This document shows positions 24,947 through 35,232 of a DNA stretch of 64,000 nt, one piece after another. This DNA comes from Nipponacmea schrenckii (taxonomy: Eukaryota > Mollusca > Gastropoda > Lottiidae): assembly GCA_030562195.1 (NCBI GenBank), contig JAUJPP010000005.1, positions 12,644,826-12,708,825 on the forward strand, read 5' to 3'. Positions within the stretch are counted from its first letter, which is position 1, and every line of letters begins with the position of its first letter. Both the position numbers and the translations under genes were made by a program. The notes below the pieces were generated by a model that saw only the letters and a program-made list of their open reading frames with translations, was not told the origin of the DNA and did no database searches.

Positions 24947-25501
24947 GTTTACGAATTTATTTAATGATTTTAGGCTAAATGGAGAGAAATCAAACTCAAA
25001 GTCAAAGCATCAAGGTCGAGGGTAGAAAGGAATGGTTATATAAATTATATAAATTCGTCATATGATATGTTTTTGAAGTTAATATTTCCTCAAAAATAAA
25101 TATCTATTTTTTAAGCAACAGAAGTAGCCTAACATGCGAAATAAGACATCCCTAACTCGACATTTCTACAATTGATCGTTCATACAACCGGAAATTAATT
25201 ATTTCTAGAATACCCAGTCTTCTCTTAATCCCTAATGTTATCTGGTTCATTTTATTGTTTTATTGTGCGGTATTTGAATTACGTTAGATCTATATAGAAA
25301 AAAATTGTAGTAGTTTTCTCATTATTCTATAAAGACCTTCAATAGAGAGCGATAGGCCTATAATTTGGAGTGTTGATAAAAAACACCGAAATGAATTTGC
25401 TATTTTGCAGCTTACGACTTTTTGATCAAAACTACTTCCGGCACATGTTTTCGGCCATCTTAACTTTGCATCAGAAAAGCGGCTAGATATATCATTATAT
25501 C
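24947..25501. promoter_or_regulatory. putative shared promoter of MRPL47 and PHB2
   Basis: The 555 bp between the two divergent start codons is free of recognised repeats. An ETS-like core, CTTCCGG, is at 25435-25441 and a YY1-like GCCATCTT is at 25454-25461, both 40-70 bp before the PHB2 ATG. ETS/GABP and YY1 sites are known to be common in promoters of nuclear genes for mitochondrial proteins, which fits both neighbours. A weaker CCGGAAAT lies at about 25190. Shared use is inferred, not shown. Confidence 0.5.
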
Positions 25502-28500
25502 ATGGATCCAAAAAAACTTGGTGATTTGGCTGGACGATTTAAAGGAAGTGCAAGCGCTGGAATCGGTTTGCTTGCAGCAGCTGGAGGCCTTATCTATGGA
25601 GCGACACACTTGTTTTATACTGGTAAATATCAGCAAACATTTCAAAGTCAAACGATCATGCTGCTTTTACTTAGTCTGGGAGGTAGTCAGTCAAAACGGT
25701 TAAAATCAAGAATGATAACAAATTTTAATAGTCAACCCAAAAATTAACAAGATTTTCGGTTTTAACAGTAGGCCTATAGTATGGTATGGTAGTTAGTCAA
25801 ATCATTATTTGCAGGGTCAACTTAGTAGTGTTGAAACGGTTAAGTGATTTTTACATAACCCGTGCAACTTTAATGAACTTTAATATCGCGGTTTATAATT
25901 CAAGTGCTTAGGCTATACCTGCATAATAATAGGTAAAACATATTTGCAGCTGTAACGGTGTGAACTAAAATGCGGTACTCTAGGACCAACCACCGAAGTC
26001 CTAGTTTTAGACCAGTTAGTGACAGAAGTTGAACCTCCTGTATGCAAGGAGACATCCACAAAGATCACATTTGGCTTTTTCCCCTTCTGTTTCCTTCCAA
26101 AAATAATCTCAAACACCACTTTTCGACGATACAGTTATTGAATGTATGTTTAAAGGGGCAAAGTCTTGATTTGTTTCGGACAACCATCCGATAGCCTCAA
26201 ACACATGAAATCTTTTGTTAGGCTAATCAGAAATAGTCCACAACAGAGCTTACCTTTTAAATTTGAGCCTTCAAATCCATGTGTATCCATAATTATCCGT
26301 GTTTGAAAATCATAATGTCTTAAGATATTACGAACGTCCCGTCATGTTGGAAAACGGTTCGTTTTGATAATCAAAGAGTTATCCTTCCCGTCGTGCAATA
26401 GCGCAGGTCAGGTCATCTATATAAATAGACTACTGCGCAGGCCCACACTGACAAAACAAAAAGAAAGTAATAACAATTGTAGACTTTGTCAATAGGACAC
26501 ACAATGTTCAGACTGACTGGAGACCAGCCGCGTACAGCACGGAAAAAAAATAAAAAGTGAAATTATTTGTTTGAGGTATATTTCAAGGTATTTTGCGATT
26601 TTCTTCGAGCTTGAGTATTTCCGAGGACTTTTTAAATGTAACAAAAGCCCAAAACGACCCCTAAAAATCAAGATTGTGCCCCTTTAAAGAACAAAGAGAC
26701 TTGGTAACCGTTGTTTTAAATGTTTATTACATGGACATTTCTGAAAAAATAATGCCATCTTTTAACATCTTATAAATTTAATGGTTAACTGATAATCTCA
26801 AATCAGGCCCATGTAATTGTGAAGTGCTACCCAGAATCGGTTACCGGTAACTAATTAACCGTTTCAACACTACAACTTAGTCCGAAACATGCTAACTAAG
26901 CCTCTGATAGCTATTTGGACAGATATGCTTTGGGGAGACTCAGAAAACAAGGCACCAAAACTTGGGATTTTCCTCGCCTCTGTGGCTTTTAACTGTATTT
27001 ACATAGCTCAAATCCACTAAACCTCGAAATATTTGGAAAGATGGATGTTATCCCCCTTACATGTGATGTCACGTCTGTGGTTGTGTCAAAGTTTTTTTTT
27101 TCCAAGAATTTTAATCACTCTGTTGCAATCTCAAATTGAAAATTCTGACATTAATTGGTCACGTAATAGAAACAAACGAAACATCTTCCTGTACTTTCAT
27201 TTTCATGACCCAGTTACAGCGAAATTTTGGATGCGCACGCAATTTGAAATGGTGACTGAGCGATTGAAATTTGAAAAAAAAAACTTGATGAACCATAGAC
27301 GTGACATGAGTGGTGTAGAGGGATAATGATGGTAAGATTGAATTGAAAAAAACATTCATCTTCATTCATAATCTGGCATAAAGAATATGCAATCTAACAA
27401 ATTTATTGTTAATAGAAAATCAACTTAAGTAAAGAAACTCAACTTAGTAAACTAATGGATCGTGAATAAGAACAATAAGATTTATTCTATCAAGTGGGGC
27501 TTACAATCTGTGCAGGAAAGGTTGGAGTATCTTACTCCTGGCCAGGTTTTAGTCACTTGTTTAACTTACCTCATGATATTCATGCTGACAATTTATTAAA
27601 GAATGAGAGTCATGTACATAAATGGTCTTCCTGCTTGAGGGATCTTGACATTAATGTTAATATTTGATCCGACAGAATTTCAATGATTTACACCGAAACA
27701 TCAGCATTTGTTATCTTTGCATTAAGTTGTCTCTTTGTGTCCGAGTTAACTGTCTCTGAGTTGACATGTCTCCATGATTTGTCTTTTATAGTTGATGGTG
27801 GTCATAGAGCAATTATATTTAGTAGAATAAGTGGTGTGAAAAATGATATTTATGCTGAAGGACTTCACTTCAGGTGAGTTCCAAAATAAATGCAACCGTT
27901 GTTGAGTAAGTTATTGAATATTCTTACTTTTGTCTTTGCACATTCATCAGTAAATGTAAATTCTACCCATTATTTTTGTTTTTCACATGTGCCACATCTT
28001 ATTTTTTATATGCCTACATGAATATGTGGACAGATATTGTCGTCCGCCTCTGTCAGTCTGTCAACATTTGTTGTAGACACTATAGTAGCTACAATTAATA
28101 TAGATTTTAATGAAACTTGGTTTAAGCATTGGAATGATAAGACTTTGCTGTTTGACGAGTTTTTAATGAACAGTTTTGAGCTAATGCCCTTGCCTTAGTA
28201 AATTGCGTCAAAATTATTTATTTCCCTAGTAAAATTGCGTCAAAACTTTTTGTGAGTGCAAAAAGATTTGATGAAACTCGGTATGAGTATTGCAAAAGAT
28301 ATGATGGTGCCAAGTTGGAATTTGACAATTTTTCGATTTGATAGTTTTTGAGTTTTTGCCATTTGGTTTAATATTCAGTGAACGTTTTTTGAGTTATTGC
28401 TCAATATATTATTCAAATTCAAGGCTGCCAGTGGTTGTATGTTACCTTGCCTGGCAAGCTATCTTTATCATAATTAAAGGGATAATAGACGAACATAAAA

Positions 28501-31500
28501 ATTCAAGTTCACTCAAATTTGTACAATAACAGAATATATCCATCAGTGGACTTACCTGGTGTCATTCCTATACATCAAAATCCCTCTAAAATTTGATAAA
28601 TCCCCAAAATAAAGTAGTTAATCCTAAAAGGTTTGAGCCATCCATCATTTTCAAATCGTGTAAATATAAAGGGAAGTAACTCTAACATGTGGGTTTTCAC
28701 GCGTCCTTGACCCCTACTGTTGAATTGCACAATGATGTTTTAGCGTTGATTTACCAGGCGCTTTTATTCTCAAACTGAATGGAATCGTCACTTGCTCACT
28801 TTTTTTTAAAATTCCGAATATATTTTTATTGTGGCTTTTTAAAATTTGGTAAAGTGTGGGATGCATACTTATTTAACTAATAGTCAATATTAAACACAAA
28901 TATAAGCTGTAGGACGAGTGTATTATCCCTTTAATAGCCTATTACCAAATGACTTTCACTGACCATCATTTGCTTAATTTAGGTCCTAATCAGTTATTAT
29001 GTTCAATCTAAAAATGTTCAAGACCCAAATCACCCCCTCTAATTTTCTGATCAGTCCTTACAATACCGTATTTGCTTAATTATATTTAGAATTCCGTGGT
29101 TTGAGTATCCAATTATATATGATATCCGAGCTAAACCCAGAAGAATTACCTCCCCTACTGGTAGTAAAGGTAAGGAACTAGATTACATTGATTAAATAAT
29201 AAATTTTGTCTCATTCAATGAATATGATGTTAAGATCTCCTATTGAGTATTCAATTTATTAAGAAAATAATGTTTGATTTACTGCAATAATAAATCACAA
29301 TTCAGTATAGTAGAAATGAAAAGGCAACATTTATATTAAGTTTAATTTTTTTTTATATGCCCACAATTAAAAAATATAATGAGTTGAAACTTGCAATCCT
29401 ACAATCTAGTATTTAAAGAACAGGAAAAAACTTGTATATTGAATGTTGTTGTAGATTTACAGATGGTCAATATCTCTCTGAGAGTGTTGTCTAGACCAGA
29501 AGCAAAAAATTTACCTACTATCTATAAACAACTTGGTCAAGATTATGATGAACGAGTTCTTCCTTCCATTTGTAATGAGGTATGAACTATGAATAGTACA
29601 TTCTAAAATATTGACTCCAAAACTCCTGGGTCAACTCGGTGTTTACACAAGTCCAAACTGCTAGGTCACAATGTCAGTGAAGCCTGAGCAACCAATCCCA
29701 TGGTTGTAGCCATCTGAACCCAGGTTTAATTTTAGTTCTACCCTGTTGAAGACGAGTTGATAACAGTGCAGCCGCGGGAATCAAAGTTTCATCATGTTAG
29801 CATCTGCCCCCAATGCTGCCAGTGGGCGTATATTACCTTGCCTGGCAAGCTATCTTCCTAATGGAAGTTATATTTATAAAACTTGATCATTAAACTAAAT
29901 CATTTTACACTTAATCCACTTTTTCAAAAAATATCTATTTTTGTAGGTATTAAAAAGCGTAGTAGCTAAGTTTAACGCCTCTCAGTTGATTACACAACGT
30001 CAACAAGTTAGTTTGTTAGTGAGAAGAGAATTACTACAGAGAGCTAAGGATTTTAACCTGATATTAGACGATGTGTCCATTACTGAATTAAGTTTTGGTA
30101 GAGAATATACAGCAGCTGTAGAAGCCAAACAGGTATAATTATTTTTAGTAAACATTAAATCAAACTGGAATATTAGTTGAAGCTACTGATCTAGAGTTCA
30201 ATTCTACTCAGCCATCAGTTTTTTTTTAATTGTTTTCTAAATACCCATACAAATAGAATAAATTGTACTTGATGCTTGATTTTAATGCTGTATTATAAAT
30301 GGTGGCTGAAATTATACTATGCAAGAAATGAAATCTGGACACTGGCTTCAATGTTTTATTCTTTCTGTTAATAATTGTTATCCAATTATCTTCACTGTTG
30401 TTCTGTTTTTCTTTGTGGCTTCCCCCCTTTTGCTATATATTCTTCTTCGTTTTAACACATGTAAAATTGCTGGAAGCAAACGTTAACTCGTCAATTACCA
30501 CCACCACCAACACATGTAAATCGTGTTAAAAAGTTATGTACCATCTTATTAAAGAAGTGTATTCTACCATAACCTTTTGTTATTTCGGTCGTTTGTTTAT
30601 CAAACAATATTTCAATTTTGTAGGTAGCTCAACAAGAGGCTCAGAAGGCCCAGTTTTTTGTTGAAAAAGCCAAACAAGAAAGACAACAGAAGGTTGTTCA
30701 GGCTGAGGGAGAGGCAGAAGCTGTCCGACTGATATCCTTTTTGAAAAAGACATTTTGATTTAATTTGTTTATGCTATATATGAATAGACATGGATAATTC
30801 TCTTTTGATTACCCTTCACTTCAATGTATTCATAAGGCATTTCATAATTAAAAGGAATAAGACTTATGCCTGCAGCTTGAAGTGGTAGAGAATTGATGTC
30901 TAATTTTCAACAGTACCAAACTGACAGTAAACTGAAGTAGTTCTACTGCATTCTCCTGAAAGCCAAGGGAAAAAAGTTTGTTTTTGCTTGCCAAATGATG
31001 AGACTGTGCATTATTGAAATAAATGTAAAGAATTAAAGTTAAACCAGAGTTAAGATATTGTTTGTAATCTTGGTAGATTAACTAAGCTTGTTAATTTGCT
31101 GTAAGGCCAAACATAGATTAAATACTCTTCACAATGCTAAATATTTTAAAAGATTGAGAATAATTAGTATTAATAATTAGAGTAAACATTTCAGGGGACG
31201 TTTTGGGGGGGGGGGGGTTTGGAGTTGATCATTTACTTTACATTTAATAATGAAAATTATTTTAGTAATCTGATGGCAAACAAACAAACATAAAAATTAT
31301 TGTTGATTCTTAATATAGTGTTATAGTACAAAGGTAACCTGTGCGCCCATAGGGTTGTGTTCTGATTGCCTTTGTGTATGAGTTTTGATCCCACGAGGTG
31401 GAGATACACCTGGCATAATGAGAGAGGCTTACAAGGAGAAGCCCTATACATTATCGTCTAAGAATAAGAACTAATTTCCTTAACATATTTGATACATTGG

Positions 31501-33391
31501 TCAGGCTTTGAGTATAAACCCAGGTTACCTCAAACTGAGAAAGATTACTGCAGCACAAAATGTGGCTAGAACCGTAAGTTTATCTTAATTTAGATATTTG
31601 GAATAGACACCCAATGATGTATTGACCTCAGAAAGACTTACAGTTTGATTCCTGAAAATGTTTCCAACAAAGGCTGAAATTAAATTCTATCTCTATCTGA
31701 GGGATTTTATTTGCATAAAGGACGCTCCATTTCAAAGGGACTGACATGGAAAAGACGTCAGTGGGACAATAAACGGAGGCCCCCATCTTCATTAGCCCAT
31801 AAGCTACAGAAGAGTGGGACGTAAAACTCCATACATTTCATTTCTTACAGGTGGTAGGGAGATTTCAGTTTTAATTTGAAAACAAAATTATTGCCCTTCA
31901 TTTGATATATATATTTCCAATCTTGATGAAACACTTTTTAGTCTGATCTTGATGAAATTTGGTAGACACAAATTTGTATATATGATGAAGGGATCCCAGA
32001 CTTCAGCTAATTAGTGGAATTTCTCTATTTTTCTGGCCTAAGATATTTTTTTTAATTCAATCTTATAAATCCTCTAAAATAATTCGCGGGAGAAAAAAAG
32101 ATTGATCAATATTCGCAAAAGCTGGTTTTCTTTCCTATGTTTTGATCGCTGTGTTTCCGGCGAAACTCGACATCATTTTGTCCCTATTACCCAGTCTCGT
32201 TTTGTCCACGACAATCGTTTGACAGTCGTGATGTCAGAGACTACCATTCGTAAATACCGCGAGATAAATCGAGAAATAAAAAATGGCTGCGCCCATTTGA
32301 TTAAAACAACAAAACTTCCAAAAAGTATAATATAAGAATTAGAAGGCAACAGTGTTTTAACTCTTCTTAAAATCTAGATACCTCGCTAGTATTGCTAGCG
32401 ATAATTTCAACATGTCATGGAAGATAGACATTCTACATACAAGAGATAGCGTAACAGTGTCCGGATTGTAAAAATTATTTTAATAATGAGTTATAGTACA
32501 TTATATTTAACAAAAACAATAAAAACAATTAACTGTTGTTATTTTCTGCACAAGATGAATTATGGATCCTGTCATAGCTCTCCATTTATAGTATTTAATA
32601 GATGGAAGCCAGTTTACAAGTCCTCATTCAATTTGATAGTATTTTAATATAGGTTATGCCTTCCAAAGCATAACGGTAAACGGTAAGATTTCTCATTGAA
32701 AAAAATTCAGCTATTTTTTGGGGGGTTCAATGGGATCCCTGATGATGTTGGAAAAAATGGTGTGAATGGTTAATTCCCTTGACTGCTAATGGGTGGATGT
32801 TGATAATATCCTGGTATATCCCATGTTCCTTCAGTAACAGTACAATGATTAATACCGGTAACAATTATTACAAAATAATTGTCATGATTATTTATGTACT
32901 TGGGAGCTGCGGTGGCTCAGTGGGTTAGACGCTTGCTGGCTAACCTGAAGGTCCAGGGTTCAATCCGCCAAAGGTTGATGAACTTTCGGATTTTTCAGCC
33001 CAGTTTCCAGCTGTCAGTGATGCAGGTTGGAGGGACTGACATGGAAAAAGCGTCTAGTCAATCGGATGGGACAATAAACCGAGGCCCCGTGTGCTACAGG
33101 CTGTGCAGGTTAAAGATTCCTCGACAGTTGGAAATCGCAAAAAGAGTAGGCTAATGCCGATGTCCTTGCAAAATTTCCCTCATTGCACACTACATGGCGT
33201 TGCCCGTCTTCATAAGGTGCAGAAGAGTAGGACGTAAAACTCCATTCATTTCATTTTATTTATGTACTTATTTATTTCAGATTGCCCAATCCCAGAATCG
33301 TGTGTATTTGAATGCTGGTTCTCTAATGTTGAATTTGAACGAGGATTCCTTTGATTCCTCTGCTGATAAGTTGTCACACAAAAAAAGATAA
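25502..33391 (+). CDS. PHB2: prohibitin-2, eight coding exons
   Basis: Coding exons: 25502-25622, 27792-27873, 29090-29169, 29455-29579, 29947-30132, 30624-30731, 31496-31573 and 33281-33391. Together they make 297 codons with stop, against about 299 residues in vertebrate PHB2. Prohibitin-2 forms ring complexes with prohibitin-1 in the mitochondrial inner membrane, acting as scaffold and chaperone. Visible features: the start [15 protein letters not shown]; a hydrophobic membrane anchor at about 20-38; the SPFH/Band-7 domain from [15 protein letters not shown] through [15 protein letters not shown] and [19 protein letters not shown]; the coiled coil [20 protein letters not shown]; and the C-terminal [16 protein letters not shown]. 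Exon 6 to exon 7 crosses an AT-AC intron; read through as a GT-AG gene, the frame would hit a stop. The other introns are GT-AG. The last intron holds a SINE. Confidence 0.97.
26151..26690 (-). mobile_element. MITE-like element with TTAA-type ends, complete copy
   Basis: The ends are 'ttaaaggggcaaagtcttga' and 'caagattgtgcccctttaa', an inverted pair of about 20 bp. TTAA is present at both outer edges, matching the target site of piggyBac-type transposons; the body has no transposase frame. The body is the reverse complement of 21768-22232. It lies in PHB2 intron 1. Confidence 0.8.
26880..27075 (-). repeat. dispersed repeat fragment in PHB2 intron 1
   Basis: The phrases 'gcctctgatagctatttgga' and 'cttgggattttcctcgcct' are the reverse complement of the repeat in MRPL47 intron 1 (24540-24670) and resemble 11250-11360. 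Confidence 0.5.
28009..28465 (+). repeat. dispersed repeat, 'gccagtgggcgtatattacc' family, in PHB2 intron 2
   Basis: It opens with 'atatgcctacatgaatatgt' and closes with 'ttgcctggcaagctatcttt'. The body has several near-repeats of 'tgagtattgcaaaagatatg' type phrases. The closing block recurs at 29815-29860 in intron 4 of the same gene. Confidence 0.55.
30432..30600 (+). repeat. dispersed repeat interrupted by a retrotransposon tail
   Basis: With the 30466-30508 insertion and one duplicated 12-mer removed, the sequence around 'acacatgtaaa', 'tcgtgttaaa', 'gttatgtacc' and 'aaagaagtgt' aligns with the reverse complement of 47881-47960. It lies in PHB2 intron 5. Confidence 0.65.
30466..30508 (+). 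mobile_element. 43-bp 3' tail of a non-LTR retrotransposon with target duplications
   Basis: The insert starts 'attgctggaagcaaacgtta' and ends in an ACC-repeat tail. It is bounded by perfect 12-bp copies of 'aacacatgtaaa' at 30454-30465 and 30509-30520. The same 3' end occurs, in reverse complement, at the low-coordinate end of the reverse-transcriptase element at 54607. It is thus an extreme 5' truncation of that family. Confidence 0.82.
30732..31495 (+). other. U12-type AT-AC intron (PHB2 intron 6)
   Basis: The exon ends ...GTCCGACTG and the intron opens with ATATCCTTT, the consensus 5' splice site of minor-spliceosome AT-AC introns. At the far end 'ttccttaac' (31475-31483/84) matches the U12 branch-point consensus. 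The intron closes with AC at 31494-31495, 12 nt after the branch adenosine. Joined at phase 0, the protein reads [15 protein letters not shown], as in other PHB2 proteins. No GT-AG alternative restores the frame. Confidence 0.93.
31695..31850 (+). mobile_element. SINE fragment in PHB2 intron 7
   Basis: It shares 'gggactgacatggaaaa', 'gtgggacaataaac' and 'gtgggacgtaaaactccat' with the SINE at 32902-33255, with the tRNA-like head missing and an internal deletion. Confidence 0.65.
32902..33255 (+). mobile_element. tRNA-derived SINE, full length
   Basis: The head, 'gggagctgcggtggctcagt' onward, has an A-box-like TGGCTCAGTGGG and a B-box-like GGTTCAATCC after 'ggtccag'. These are the internal RNA polymerase III promoter elements of tRNA genes. 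A 270-bp unrelated body follows, ending 'aaaactccattcatttcatt'. Perfect 14-bp duplications, 'ttatttatgtactt', flank it at 32888-32901 and 33256-33269. It sits in the last PHB2 intron, in the gene's sense orientation. Other copies or fragments lie at 31695, 44755, 51707 and 63200. Confidence 0.88.
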
Positions 33392-33399
33392 GCGAAAAT

Positions 33400-35200
33400 G
33401 ATTTGATAACACAAAGTATGATACACATTATATGAGACATTTGTTTAACATAGAGTGATTGTTATATATGTTGATTAGTGTAAAAAACATTGAGGTTATA
33501 TTGTGATGCTTGTTGACAGTATATTCTTATGTGTCTGATTACTTCGGTTGGTACAACTTTATTTACTGAATTTTTCTAATATCACATTTAAATCATTGAT
33601 TTGTTTCTAAATATAAACAACCCACACATTATTTTGCATTTTCCTATAAGTCAATAATTTGAGATTGAGTAAGTTTGAATAATACTGTATTATTAACATA
33701 ATGTGAAATTCCTTTCCAAGAAAAACTGAGATTTACTAAATTGTGTATGTTCATCATGGACACTGATAGCATCAATTTGCACAATTCTAATTTTCAGTAG
33801 GACATGGTTCTAAATTCCACTAAAACTAAATGTTTGATTTCACTATTGGCAAAATATGTTTGCATTACTATTAAAGCTATAATGGCATATATGTAAATTC
33901 CAAGTTGTCATCCAAGAAGACTGAAAATTGATATGAAATAATCAGTAAACTAGATTTACCAACAAATTTAATCAAGCAAGAATGGATAAATGGAAAAAGC
34001 GATTTTTCAGAAATCATACAAACTTATTTGTTTGTCTATGAGGCATGCATTTTTCCATTGTCATAAGTACAGAAATATCCATATAGCTTGTATGATTTTA
34101 CAATGTAAGTTTTACTGACATCAGTTCTAAAATGTCAAGTAAAGATATTTGTGAAACTCTAGTGAAGTTCTCCAAACATAAACACCAACTTGATACTTTA
34201 ATTTTGAAAGTCTTGATCATCAAATGAATTGATACTATTAGGTAGAGTAAGTGGTAATTTATAGTAGAAAAATAAAAATACAGGTATCTTTGCTTGACTG
34301 GAAGTATTAGTTTGCCTTACCGTTGATCTTTTGAAATACTATAATATAAATATAATTTGGAAGGAAATCTAATTGAATTTTGTATTTTAATGATCAAAAA
34401 AAGAAATGTACCTTATATTCAAATTATGTAGTGCTAATAAAATATTTCATTCTCAAAAATCTTTTATGTGAAGAGAGTCATTATTCCTCACCTAATAGGC
34501 CAGTGCTTTCATGCAGACTCGTCTCAATACACCCTAACACCATGTTCACCCCAGTCCATAATCTTGTGCAAACCTTATTACTGTACCTTCAGGGACAAAA
34601 CTTGAATTTGTAGAACACATACATAATTACCCAAATTCTTAGAAGACATTAGGAAGAATCATTGTTTTCTAATGACAGAAGAGCAATTGTCACTTGATGG
34701 TAATTTTAACATTGTACACCGCAGTGCTCTAGAAAGTACGAGCATCACTGTGAAGACAAATAAAACTGATTAAAGCAGTATTGATTGACCTGACAATTCC
34801 ATAAAGATTATCTGCTACACCAACCTACCGCGGACAGGGAAAAAAAAGTAGGAATAGCAATTTTTTTCTTTCAAATTTAGGCCCAATTTGTAAAACTGCT
34901 ACCTTAAGTTCCAATCACACATCCATATTTAAATTAAAAGAATAAATAAAAATGAAGAAACGACTTAATTCTGAAATCTATTTGCTGATATTAAGAGATA
35001 ATATGGATTTTATTTGGTTTGAAATAAAGTTGGTTGCAGCTGCGGTTAAAAAAAACATGTTACCGTCTCGACAATAGTATCCTGATTATAAAGCTCTAGT
35101 CTTCATTATTCTGATATAGAGAAAAAAAAAATGAAATGTTATACTACCTAATGGGTGAAGATAACGAGCAACGTCATTTTGCCAGGCACTAGAACGGAAG
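33400..35200. other. PHB2 3' flank, no gene seen
   Basis: AT-rich sequence that should contain the PHB2 3' untranslated region. I could not pick a single convincing polyadenylation signal. It separates PHB2 from a convergent gene. Confidence 0.45.
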
Positions 35201-35220
35201 AATTAAATTTATCATAATAA

Positions 35221-35226
35221 TTTATT
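35221..35226 (-). promoter_or_regulatory. polyadenylation signal AATAAA for the vWFA membrane protein
   Basis: TTTATT on the plus strand, a few nucleotides beyond the minus-strand stop codon at 35233-35235. Confidence 0.45.
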
Positions 35227-35232
35227 GCAAAT

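Noticed and set aside
30732..30758. PHB2 reading through to a stop after exon 6, as if truncated
   Set aside because: An AT-AC intron restores the full conserved C-terminus.
32905..32970. possible tRNA gene
   Set aside because: The A- and B-box-like motifs belong to the head of a SINE with target duplications, and no cloverleaf with a proper anticodon arm is evident.
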